From positions 1 through 51,477 of the forward strand of contig NZ_JADQBH010000079.1 of the NCBI RefSeq assembly GCF_016278715.1: DNA of 51,477 nt, read 5' to 3'. This document shows, one piece after another, positions 16,560 to 24,553 of the stretch. The notes below the pieces were generated by a model. That model was not told where the DNA came from. It did no database searches and was given only the letters and a program-made list of their open reading frames with translations. The translations under genes were made by a program, and so were the position numbers. This DNA comes from Marinilabilia sp. (lineage in GTDB: Bacteria; Bacteroidota; Bacteroidia; Bacteroidales; Marinilabiliaceae). Each line of letters opens with the position of its first letter. The first letter of the stretch is position 1.

Positions 16560-17800
16560 TGTTTATATTATCGAAAACAGTCAAAGCCGGGATGTTACCA
16601 TTTGTTGTTATGATAAGTTTCATCATGACGTCCATCTGTTTAGCGATGCTTTTGTCTGTTTATTACTTTAACCTTATCACCATAAGATATAGTACTGAGG
16701 CCAGGTTAATGCGTAACATTCAATCAGCTGGCCATTTTGTCTTGGCAAATCCACCTGATTTTTTTGAAAAAGATGATATCGTTCAATTTGATTTATTTAA
16801 TGATTCAGAAGATTCAATTTCAATTGTTAGGAAACGATGGGGTGTTTTAAGCCTGTTTGTTGTTGAAGCTTTTTCCGGAAGGTTTAGAAAATCTGATGCT
16901 TTTTTTGTTGGGAATAATTCTTCTATGTTCCCGGGTAGTGCAATTTATCTCTCTGATAAAGGGATTTCCGAATTATTTTTGGCAGGTAATACAATTATTA
17001 ATGGAGATGTTTATATTCCAAAACTGGGAGTAAGCCCTGGTTATTATAATAATCGTTCTTTCATGGGCGAAACCCTGATTAATGGCGAGATTATGCATAG
17101 CCAGTCTTCTATCCCCGAAATTAATAGCGAGGTGCTACATTTTTCTAGTATGGCTGGGGCTGCACCTGACTTAGATTTTGAAGATGAAATGGAGAATGAG
17201 GTGAGTCAATCTTTTACAAAATCGACTCGTGTATTTCATTTTTATGAACCGATGAATATTACTAATGTTCTTAGGGGCAATATTAATATAGTTTCCAGTC
17301 ATCCGGTAACGATTAGTAATTCATCATTTATTGAAGATGCTATTATTGTTGCTCCTGAAATACATATCGAAAAAGGTTTTAGAGGCAGTTTGCAGCTATT
17401 AGCCGGTAATCGAATCGAGATTGAAGATGAAGTGGAATTAATGTATCCGTCTTTTGTTGTTTGCGAAAATACGAAGCAGAGCTCTATTACGGTAGGTGAT
17501 AATTGTAATGTTGAAGGAGGGCTGTTTTTAATTGGAGAGAAGTCGAATGGGGAAGTATTAATAGGGAACTCATTAATAAAAGGTATGGTGGTTTCGAGCG
17601 GAAATGTTGAATTGCAAGGGAAAGTTTATGGACAGGTTATTTGTGAAGGTTTTGTAAAACATGGGAAAAATGACAAAATATTTATTAATTATTTGGTTGA
17701 CTGTGAGGTGAATTACGGAAGTCTGTCTCGCTTTTTTTTATATCCTGATTTGTTTCAGGACTATTTGGGAAAATATGAAAAGTTAAAAAGTTTATATTAA
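16559..17800 (+). CDS. Membrane-anchored protein with bactofilin-like beta-helix
   Basis: Protein of 413 residues of unknown function. It begins with a hydrophobic segment like that of PilX/GspK-type proteins (residues about 10-38, MLPFVVMISFIMTSICLAML) but without a prepilin cleavage site. The rest is made of short repeated turns such as GNTIINGDVYIPKLG, GETLINGE, ITVGDNCNVEGGLFLIGE and GKVYGQVICEG, which suggest a right-handed beta-helix like bactofilins or polymer-forming proteins. ATG 16559 overlaps the preceding stop codon. Its place among pseudopilin genes makes it a candidate for a GspK/PilX-like tip or scaffold. Not a recognised family. Confidence 0.6.
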   Translation: MFILSKTVKAGMLPFVVMISFIMTSICLAMLLSVYYFNLITIRYSTEARLMRNIQSAGHFVLANPPDFFEKDDIVQFDLFNDSEDSISIVRKRWGVLSLFVVEAFSGRFRKSDAFFVGNNSSMFPGSAIYLSDKGISELFLAGNTIINGDVYIPKLGVSPGYYNNRSFMGETLINGEIMHSQSSIPEINSEVLHFSSMAGAAPDLDFEDEMENEVSQSFTKSTRVFHFYEPMNITNVLRGNINIVSSHPVTISNSSFIEDAIIVAPEIHIEKGFRGSLQLLAGNRIEIEDEVELMYPSFVVCENTKQSSITVGDNCNVEGGLFLIGEKSNGEVLIGNSLIKGMVVSSGNVELQGKVYGQVICEGFVKHGKNDKIFINYLVDCEVNYGSLSRFFLYPDLFQDYLGKYEKLKSLY

Positions 17801-17817
17801 TGCCTGTTTGATAGTTT

Positions 17818-18222
17818 ATGAATTTAGTGATTATGAGAAGTGTTAGTAATAGAAAAGTACAAGGATCTTCACTGATAGAGGTAATAGTTGCCATGGTTAT
17901 TTCTTCTATAGTTATTCTGTTTACTCTTGTTATTATATTTAATATTTTTAGTTACAGTCATGCACTTTCATCCACACATTATCAATTCATGGCAGAACGA
18001 ATTATGCATAGTTTAAAAACAGAATCTAAAGATCCAAAGTCCTTGATTGTAGATCGGGAAGGTGTGTTTTTTGAATACCAATTGGAACCTTATGGCGGAT
18101 TGGCTGATTTGTATTATATCGAGGTAAGGGTTTTCGATTCGGACTCCATAGAAAAAGGATTAGCGCGTTGTTTATTTCGTAATAGCGGCAGTAAGAGAGA
18201 GGAACTCATAACAATAAAATGA
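17818..18222 (+). CDS. Minor pseudopilin
   Basis: Type IV pilin-like protein of 134 residues. The class III signal is KVQG followed by SSLIEVIVAMVISSIVILFT, with cleavage expected after Gly and Glu at position 5. The remaining region is a small mixed domain without further marks. ATG 17818 and ATG 17830 are both possible starts; the second gives a shorter, more usual leader. It is probably a minor subunit of the tip, like GspH/I, processed by the peptidase encoded at 9792. Confidence 0.85.
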   Translation: MNLVIMRSVSNRKVQGSSLIEVIVAMVISSIVILFTLVIIFNIFSYSHALSSTHYQFMAERIMHSLKTESKDPKSLIVDREGVFFEYQLEPYGGLADLYYIEVRVFDSDSIEKGLARCLFRNSGSKREELITIK

Positions 18223-18269
18223 CAGATCAGAAGGGGCAGGTTCAGGTTGTTGAATGAAATTCTAATTGT

Positions 18270-18767
18270 ATGAAGAAGGTTGACGCATATACTTTACCCG
18301 AATTGGTAGTGGCAATGGTTATTAGTTCTATTCTAATTATCATTATTCTGACTGCATATCGTTTTATTTCTTATCAGTTCTCTGTTTTTTATCAACGGAG
18401 TCTTGCTGCCCAGGAATTGATAATAGCAGATCAATTGCTTAGGAATGATATTAAAAATAGCAGAAGTGTTAGTCATGAAGAGGATAATACGATTGTTTTT
18501 AACACTCGTGACAATCTTGAGGTAATTTACTCATTTGAAAATAATTATCTGGAACGGGAAGGCTATGCCGGAAAGGAGAAGTTTCCAATTAATATTGAGA
18601 AACTTCATTTTAGCTATTTGCAATTTGAAAATTATGAAACTAAAAACCTGACAGGTATTACAATTGATTTACTTATGAATGGCCATTTTATTAACCTTTC
18701 ATATAGGAAGAGTTATGATAATAGTTTTTATTTCCGGAAGATGAAACAATTTGAAAGGCGTCATTAA
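18270..18767 (+). CDS. Minor pseudopilin (GspJ/PilW-like)
   Basis: Type IV pilin-like protein of 165 residues. The very short leader MKKVDA is followed by YTLPELVVAMVISSILIIII, with cleavage after Ala and Glu at position 5. The C-terminal domain has alternating strands (NTIVFNTRDNLEVIYSF and later) like GspJ or PilW. It lies 47 bases after the preceding pilin and 2 bases before the gspF gene. Confidence 0.87.
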   Translation: MKKVDAYTLPELVVAMVISSILIIIILTAYRFISYQFSVFYQRSLAAQELIIADQLLRNDIKNSRSVSHEEDNTIVFNTRDNLEVIYSFENNYLEREGYAGKEKFPINIEKLHFSYLQFENYETKNLTGITIDLLMNGHFINLSYRKSYDNSFYFRKMKQFERRH

Positions 18768-18769
18768 TT

Positions 18770-19903
18770 ATGATTGAATCAAAAGGATTAATAATAAAAT
18801 CAAGAGGTAGAACAAGAACTTCTGATATTGGAATTGATGTTTCCGCATTTTTTGAAAAGTTCGGTTTTAAGCTGAATGATAAGCGCAAAGAGTTTTTTTA
18901 TATGGAAATGTACTCAATGTTAGAAGCCGGTATGGATCTAAAAAAAGCTCTTGATATTCTAATAGATCAACAAAAGAAAAATGAGGGGAAAAAGTTTTAC
19001 GAAGATATTAGAAAACGGTTGATCAATGGATTGGCATTCTGGGAGGCTATGCGGGATTCCCGCGCATTTACTCCTTATGAGTATTATTGTGTACAAATAG
19101 GGGAAGAGAGTGGTAAATTGATGATGGTATTAAAAGAAATGTCAATTTATTTTAGTAATAAACTGAAGTTAAAGAAGCAGTTAGCCAAAAGTATTTCTTA
19201 CCCGATTGTTATTATATTATCCTCTGTTTTGGCTGTTGGGTTTATGATGACTTTTATTGTACCACTTTTTACCGATATGTTCATACGATTTGACGGTGAT
19301 TTACCCAAACTAACACTCTTTTTTATCGAAACATCCGCACTGATAAAAGAATATGGGGCATGGGTTTTTGTTGTGTTTGGTGCCTTGGTACTTCTATTTC
19401 GCAAGTTTTACAAACGAGATTATGTATATCAGAGAGTTCAGAAGTTAAACACATTTATTCCCTATTTGGGTGGATTAATAAAAGGAATATATTATGCGCG
19501 GTTTTGTTCTTCTATGAGTTTGCTTTTAGGCGCAAAGGTTCCACTCTTAGATTCCCTGGCCTTGGTTAGAAAGATGATTGGTTATTATCCTTTAGACCTG
19601 GCAATGTCAATGGTCGAGAAAGATATTATTAAAGGTAGTACTTTGCACGATAGTTTTAGACTCCATAGAATTTTTGACGAAAAGAATCTTGCTATTATCT
19701 GTGTGGGTGAGGAAGTAAACCGATTGGATTTGTTTTTTGACAAGTTGCATCATAGATATATGGACGAAGTGGAGGTTAAAACACATGCACTCAATACTTA
19801 CCTAGAACCATTGATTATTTTAGTTTTGGGTGGTGTTATTGGGTTGATTTTGGTTGCAATGTATCTGCCAATGTTTAAGCTTTCTACATCTATGGGTTTG
19901 TGA
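18770..19903 (+). CDS. gspF: Inner-membrane platform protein (GspF/PilC family)
   Basis: Polytopic membrane protein of 377 residues that anchors pseudopilus assembly and contacts the ATPase. Two GspF domains are visible: the first with MYSMLEAGMDLKKALDIL and the segment YEYYCVQIGEESGKL, the second with ARFCSSMSLLLGAKVPLLDS and a degenerate AIICVGEEVNRLD. Three transmembrane helices follow the usual order (about residues 140-170, 195-213 and 345-367). The N-terminus has about 35 extra residues. It ends the cluster; AT-rich sequence without genes follows. Confidence 0.93.
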   Translation: MIESKGLIIKSRGRTRTSDIGIDVSAFFEKFGFKLNDKRKEFFYMEMYSMLEAGMDLKKALDILIDQQKKNEGKKFYEDIRKRLINGLAFWEAMRDSRAFTPYEYYCVQIGEESGKLMMVLKEMSIYFSNKLKLKKQLAKSISYPIVIILSSVLAVGFMMTFIVPLFTDMFIRFDGDLPKLTLFFIETSALIKEYGAWVFVVFGALVLLFRKFYKRDYVYQRVQKLNTFIPYLGGLIKGIYYARFCSSMSLLLGAKVPLLDSLALVRKMIGYYPLDLAMSMVEKDIIKGSTLHDSFRLHRIFDEKNLAIICVGEEVNRLDLFFDKLHHRYMDEVEVKTHALNTYLEPLIILVLGGVIGLILVAMYLPMFKLSTSMGL

Positions 19904-20521
19904 TTTGGAATAAAAACCAAGAAAATTTTAATAGGTGAAGCTTTAAATAATATGTATGACGAATGGACATGAAAACTTTATTCACATGTGCATTATTTCT
20001 TAATTTTCTGGTTAGTTCGTCTAAAAGAAATCTGTGCCAACTCATTTTTACTTTTAAAAAAATACACACGGTTTCTTAAACTACATATGGATTGTAAAAT
20101 TTTGAATTATTGAGTTTTTATCTTAATTAATTAAATTATTGTCATTTATTCTTCTTCTGGATTTTTAAAATAAAAAACTTTAGTAATCTTTGCAGTGTCA
20201 ATTTTAATCGTTAAACCCATATGTTATGTTAGGCTCCCCAACCCGTGCTTCATTAATTTTTCATATTAACATTGCATTTCTTTTTTTTGCAAACTTTTGT
20301 TGTGAAAATGGACAACGACAATGTCTACATTCCAGATTCGTCTCATTCTGCTGTTACTTTAGATGACTATTATATTATTTTGTTGCTTGTTGGTAAGTGC
20401 ATGAATAAAAGAGTGATAGGCTGTTTTTTAGCACAAGTATATTATATAGTGATTATGTAATACTGAGTTTTTTTAATTTTCAAACATTAAATTATTTTTT
20501 AACCCAAAACCCTAATTCCCT
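19904..20521. other. Intergenic region after the secretion cluster
   Basis: About 620 AT-rich bases. Two small frames exist, 20225-20365 (46 codons, hydrophobic, starting MLGSPTRASLIF) and 20272-20460, but neither has family resemblance or a supporting start context, and they overlap each other. A TAATCTTTG near 20180 resembles part of a -7 element but lacks a partner. I see no clear terminator. Confidence 0.5.
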
Positions 20522-20770
20522 ATGGAACGTTATGTTTTTATTAGAAAAATGTTCTATTTCATAGAACTTTGTCAAAAAGAAAAAACCGGTTCCCGACAAT
20601 ACATTGCAGAAAGGTTAAATATGTCGGAAAGTGGTGTGAAAAGAATGATAAATGATCTTCGTGATGCAGGCGTGACAATTAAATTTGATTTTGATAAGCG
20701 CAGTTATATTTTTGAATGTAATTCAGAATTAAAATCGATCTCTTCTTCTCCATTCTTACAAAATAATTAA
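20522..20770 (+). CDS. Small helix-turn-helix protein
   Basis: Protein of 82 residues made almost entirely of one winged-helix DNA-binding domain of the HTH_11/DeoR N-terminal type: TGSRQYIAERLNMSESGVKR forms the helix-turn-helix (about residues 21-40), followed by MINDLRDAG and a short wing (KFDFDKRSYIF). There is no ligand-binding domain. It may regulate the neighbouring genes; the polysaccharide deacetylase gene starts 19 bases downstream and is probably co-transcribed. Confidence 0.7.
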   Translation: MERYVFIRKMFYFIELCQKEKTGSRQYIAERLNMSESGVKRMINDLRDAGVTIKFDFDKRSYIFECNSELKSISSSPFLQNN

Positions 20771-20789
20771 CTAAAATTCCATTTTGATA

Positions 20790-21635
20790 ATGAGGTTTTC
20801 ACTTCTGATTTTTGAAACAATTGTAATAATGTTTCTCATGTTTTTTTATACAGCGGAGGTGGTTTCGTTAGGTACAAATAATGATTCTTGTGAGATCGTT
20901 GAAAATCATCCGGAGTTTACCTGGAATGGAAAAAAGGCAGCGGTGGTTTTAACTTATGATGATGGTTTAAACGATCATTTAGATAATGTTTTACCTGCCT
21001 TGGAAAAGATGGGGTTTAAAGCAACTTTTTATGTTTTTACAGGTTCAGAAGCTTTTCAGCGACGCATTAAGGATTGGCAAAGGTTGGCCTTGAAAGGGCA
21101 TGAAATTGGCAATCACTCCGTTTATCATCCATGTCCGGATATGTATTCGCCAGATGATGAGAGTGATGGCTTACCGGATATTAATCAATACTCTGTAGAG
21201 ACAATAATGATGGAGCTTTGCCTTGCCAATGAGACTTTAAAAGAACTGGATGGTCAGGAGGAAAGAACTTACGCCTATCCTTGTGGCCAGAAATATATTG
21301 GAGATACTCTTTATTCCGGTTTTCTTTCAGATGATTTTATTGCCGCCCGGGGAATCACTGCACAAAGTGAAGGCATTGACGATCATGACTTGTATGACCT
21401 GGGGGCATTTATGATTAATAGCAGGGCTTCCCTGGAAATGCTTATTAAATTAACAAACAGGATTATTGACCGGGAGAGGTTGGTGATTTTTGTTTTTCAT
21501 GGAGTAGGCGGCGGTCATGAAATTAATATGGATGTTGACCAGCATTATCAGTTTCTTCAATATTTAAAAAGCCGGGAGGATGAATTATGGATTACTACTT
21601 TACGGGATGTCGTGAAGTATATGAAAAGTGAATAA
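20790..21635 (+). CDS. Secreted polysaccharide deacetylase (CE4 / NodB family)
   Basis: Metal-dependent deacetylase that would remove acetyl groups from an N-acetylated glycan (chitin-like, peptidoglycan or exopolysaccharide). The NodB motifs are present: TYDDG at about residues 55-59, with the catalytic base and metal Asp; HSVYH (His109 and His113) as the metal-binding His pair; a YAYPCG segment for motif 3; and LVIFVFHG near the C-terminus. A hydrophobic N-terminus (about residues 4-22) is a signal peptide or anchor. I chose ATG 20790; the frame upstream uses TTG. It precedes a GH3 glycosidase, so the two may act on the same glycan. Confidence 0.9.
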   Translation: MRFSLLIFETIVIMFLMFFYTAEVVSLGTNNDSCEIVENHPEFTWNGKKAAVVLTYDDGLNDHLDNVLPALEKMGFKATFYVFTGSEAFQRRIKDWQRLALKGHEIGNHSVYHPCPDMYSPDDESDGLPDINQYSVETIMMELCLANETLKELDGQEERTYAYPCGQKYIGDTLYSGFLSDDFIAARGITAQSEGIDDHDLYDLGAFMINSRASLEMLIKLTNRIIDRERLVIFVFHGVGGGHEINMDVDQHYQFLQYLKSREDELWITTLRDVVKYMKSE

Positions 21636-21804
21636 ATATATAGTGCTTGCAAGAAAATGCCAATTGCGGCGTTGGGCTTGCCTGAAAAACAGTCATTTAC
21701 GAAAAGTAAACTCCTGTTTTTCAGGCTTCACCCGCCTTGTAATTGACGCTTTCTTATCAAGAACATCTCAAAAGCACTAGTTTTCTTGCTGACACTATAT
21801 ATTT
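21634..21804. repeat. Long imperfect palindrome (MITE-like or large hairpin)
   Basis: AAATATATAGTG at 21634-21645 is perfectly inverted at 21793-21804; GCAAGAAAA follows on both arms, and the inner CCTGAAAAACAG (21681-21692) pairs with 21714-21725. The stretch between the arms also pairs in part (CAATT...GGCG). The left end coincides with the stop codon of the deacetylase gene. It could be a miniature inverted-repeat element, a large terminator, or a structured RNA. Confidence 0.6.
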
Positions 21805-21818
21805 TGGGGAATACTGTC

Positions 21819-21887
21819 GCCCCTTCCGGGGCTTGGGTCATTGATTTCCCGAGTGTCGAATTACCATACGGTTGCCCTTGCCAGGGC
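21819..21887. repeat. GC-rich pair of small hairpins (REP-like)
   Basis: GCCCCTTCCGGGGC at 21819-21832 and GCCCTTGCCAGGGC at 21874-21887 form two tight stems in an AT-rich spacer, 87 and 32 bases before the GH3 gene. They resemble REP-like intergenic elements I recall from other Bacteroidota, but no second copy is seen in this window. Confidence 0.4.
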
Positions 21888-21918
21888 TTTATAAAAAATG
21901 CTATTTTAAACTACAGCC

Positions 21919-23595
21919 ATGAGCAACTTCAAAGCATTGGTATTGTTCTGCTTATTATTAAGCTTCGATATTATCGCAAATTCGCAAGACAACCGAGAAC
22001 AGAAAATCGACCCTGGCCACATTTTTACAGTAGGTCGTCAGTGGTGTGATTCAGTATGGAACTCTTTAAGTGATAAAGAGAAAATAGCACAGTTGTTTTG
22101 GGTTGCAGTTGAAATTCCGCATGCACAGAACAAATATTTAAGATTAAGAGAAGAAGTTGAGCAGCTGCAGCCGGGAGGCATAATCTTATATGCCATGGAG
22201 TCTGAAAAGGCACGTGAAGTGATAGATGATTTGCAGTCGCTTGCAAAAGTCCCCTTGTTTGTTTCGATGGATGGAGAAGTTGGAGCTGCGATGCGGTTTC
22301 GTGATATGAGAAGATTTCCTTATGCTATTACGATGGGTGCCGTTGATGATGACAGTTTGATCTATCGTGCCGGGATAGAAATGGCCAAAGAACTAAGATC
22401 TATTGGGGTAAATGCGAACTTTGCCCCCGTACTTGATGTAAACAGTCGGGAGCTGATCCCGGTTATTGGATACAGGGCATTTGGAGACGACCCCGAAAAT
22501 GTTGCACGTAAGTCTGTTGCTCTTATGCAGGGATTACAAGATGGTGGGGTAATGGCTGTAGGAAAACATTTTCCCGGTCATGGTAATACCGATGTTGATT
22601 CACACCATAAATTGCCCGTTAATAATCATTCGATTGAAAGTTTCATGCAAAGGGATATTTTCCCATTTAAAGAATATATTGCATCCGGTGGCTGGGGACT
22701 TATGTCGGCACATATAGAAGTTCCTGTGTTAGAAAAAGGTGTTCCGGCCAGTTTCTCTTCAAAGGCGTTAAAATCTCTTCTTAGGGAGCAATTGCATTTC
22801 GAAGGACTGGCTATAATTGATGCAATTAATATGGCTGGCACCACCGGCATGGGTAGCCCCGGTGAAATAGATGTGAAAGCGCTTGTTGCCGGGAATGACA
22901 TAATAGTAATGCCAAGGGATTTAAACACTTCAATTGAATCTGTTTTACAGGCTGTTAAGGCAGGGGATTTATTGATGAGTGACGTAGAAGAGAAATGCCG
23001 TCGTTCCCTATTGTTTAAAAATTGGCTTTTTAATGAGGTTTTTCTCCAGGATGAAGAATCGGTCGTGGATATAAATTCAGAGAGCTCAGAAAAATCTGAC
23101 TCAACTGATTTGAATCAGCAACTGTATGATGCAGCCTTAACCATTTTAAAAGATGAGCGTTTTGATGAATTACGCTATGGTTCGTCCGGAGAATTTACTT
23201 GTTTAGCCCTGGGGAAAGCAGAAATAGTTACTGATGAATTAAAATCTCGTGGCATTCCGGTTTATCAATTGCCATTGCACAACAACTTGTTGTTTGAATT
23301 AGCTATAAACAATCCCAAGCCACATCAAAAATTAATTGTAATAATAGCACTTCCTAACTGGGGGCGTTCTGAATTGCATGAAGAGCTTAAAAATAAGTTC
23401 GCCTTATTAAGCCAAAAGAAGAATTCTTTTGGCTTATTTATGGGGAATCCATATCATCTGGATTATTGGCCCGAATTGGATGATTATGGGGCTGTTATTA
23501 TGTCATACGAGAATACCCTGGAAACCCAAAAAACAATTGTCAAATTTTTGGAAGGTGTTATTCAGGCTGAAGGGAAGTTGCCTGCAAGATTTTAA
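21919..23595 (+). CDS. GH3 beta-N-acetylhexosaminidase-like (NagZ type), exported
   Basis: Glycosidase that would release N-acetylglucosamine from peptidoglycan fragments or other GlcNAc glycans. A signal peptide (about residues 1-22) precedes a TIM-barrel with the NagZ motif KHFPGHGNTDVDSHH (residues about 216-230, His and Asp of the acid/base dyad) and the nucleophile Asp at about 301 in AIIDAINMAG. PVIGYRAFGDDP is also typical. A C-terminal alpha/beta domain of about 200 residues follows, but the serine-hydrolase (beta-lactamase-like) domain that Bacteroidota GH3 proteins often carry is absent. A terminator hairpin lies 40 bases after the stop. Confidence 0.92.
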   Translation: MSNFKALVLFCLLLSFDIIANSQDNREQKIDPGHIFTVGRQWCDSVWNSLSDKEKIAQLFWVAVEIPHAQNKYLRLREEVEQLQPGGIILYAMESEKAREVIDDLQSLAKVPLFVSMDGEVGAAMRFRDMRRFPYAITMGAVDDDSLIYRAGIEMAKELRSIGVNANFAPVLDVNSRELIPVIGYRAFGDDPENVARKSVALMQGLQDGGVMAVGKHFPGHGNTDVDSHHKLPVNNHSIESFMQRDIFPFKEYIASGGWGLMSAHIEVPVLEKGVPASFSSKALKSLLREQLHFEGLAIIDAINMAGTTGMGSPGEIDVKALVAGNDIIVMPRDLNTSIESVLQAVKAGDLLMSDVEEKCRRSLLFKNWLFNEVFLQDEESVVDINSESSEKSDSTDLNQQLYDAALTILKDERFDELRYGSSGEFTCLALGKAEIVTDELKSRGIPVYQLPLHNNLLFELAINNPKPHQKLIVIIALPNWGRSELHEELKNKFALLSQKKNSFGLFMGNPYHLDYWPELDDYGAVIMSYENTLETQKTIVKFLEGVIQAEGKLPARF

Positions 23596-23895
23596 AAAAA
23601 AACAGCAAAAAAGAATTTTTTTTAAATTAAAATGGACCCGGGTCACTATGTGGCCCGGGTTTGTATTTAATATTGCATTGTTTATTGTTGGCATTTGGCG
23701 TTAAGTGTTGTCTTTGAGATGTTTACTTGTTTTGGCTTAATCTTGTAATTATTTATAAATGTGTTTTTATTTTTCTGTATCTAAATATTGATAAAAAAAC
23801 ATAAGTATTTTTCTTAAAAATCTAACGTAAGTATAATACAATCAATGATTTGATATCCTGTAAGGGATAAGATTATGATTAATTAACCAACCATA
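23596..23895. other. Intergenic region before the RHS operon
   Basis: About 300 AT-rich bases with one terminator at the left end. The remainder likely holds the promoter of the RHS operon, but I could not find a convincing TTTG...TAnnTTTG pair. A small inverted repeat, ATCCTGTAAGGGAT, lies near 23850. Confidence 0.5.
23636..23665 (+). terminator. Terminator after the GH3 gene
   Basis: ACCCGGGTCAC at 23636-23646 pairs with GTGGCCCGGGT at 23650-23660 (one G-U pair), with T-rich sequence after it. This is a compact stem with a three-base loop. Confidence 0.7.
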
Positions 23896-24546
23896 ATGAA
23901 ATTGATTTTTAAAGTTTTCCCTGTCTTATTACCAATTGGGTTTTTGTGTATAGTTTTTAGTGCATGTAGTCCTGCTGGTTTTGATACAAGCAGGCAATAT
24001 TTTACGTATGTGAATGACGATACAAATGGCCTGGTTCATCAGTTCGGAAGTGATGAGATTGCAGTCAGGGCAAAGTTTATTCCCCCTCAGTTGCGCGTCA
24101 TTCAGGATATAGAGCGGGATTTTGATTTGCTACATTTCAAAGATTCTTTATTAAATAATTACTCCAATAGCATCTATTTTATGGTAACACTAAAACCCAC
24201 CCCAAATTGCAGGGTGCGTGATTTACGATACTTTAATGTTACCGATGAAAAAGAATTTGACGCCAGGCAAAGGGATCTTCACTATGACATGGCCCAATGT
24301 TTTATTTTGAAAACTGTTGTCAGAGAATATGCACCAAAACTCTGTCACCTTGAACAAGACTTTGCTTCCGGAGGAGGTCTGAAATTTATACTGGTTTTTG
24401 TGCCTGAAAAAGAGATAAATCAGGGGATGGATCTTGCAGCAGGTGATTTAGAGTTACATTTTTCAGATCCCTTTTTTGAAATTCCTTCCGTTCAATTTGC
24501 CTTTAAAAAACAGGATTTAAAGGCAATTCCAAAACTTAAGAAATAA
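23896..24546 (+). CDS. Lipoprotein of unknown function, first gene of the RHS operon
   Basis: Predicted lipoprotein of 216 residues. The signal peptide ends in the lipobox FSAC (Cys about residue 24). The rest is a soluble domain with mixed charge and two or three cysteines (NCRVRDLRYF, MAQCFILK, KLCHLEQ). I do not recognise the family. It ends 7 bases before the SpvB-like gene, so it is almost certainly co-transcribed with the RHS genes and could anchor or chaperone the complex at the outer membrane (inference). Confidence 0.65.
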   Translation: MKLIFKVFPVLLPIGFLCIVFSACSPAGFDTSRQYFTYVNDDTNGLVHQFGSDEIAVRAKFIPPQLRVIQDIERDFDLLHFKDSLLNNYSNSIYFMVTLKPTPNCRVRDLRYFNVTDEKEFDARQRDLHYDMAQCFILKTVVREYAPKLCHLEQDFASGGGLKFILVFVPEKEINQGMDLAAGDLELHFSDPFFEIPSVQFAFKKQDLKAIPKLKK

Positions 24547-24553
24547 TATAACC

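Noticed and set aside
20272-20460. 62-codon frame before the small HTH gene
   Set aside because: Begins within a T run, has no recognisable domain, and competes with an overlapping frame from 20225. Neither has support.
21786-22049. 87-codon frame over the palindrome and GH3 start
   Set aside because: Overlaps the well-supported GH3 gene in another frame and reads through REP-like hairpins; typical of spurious translation of such elements.
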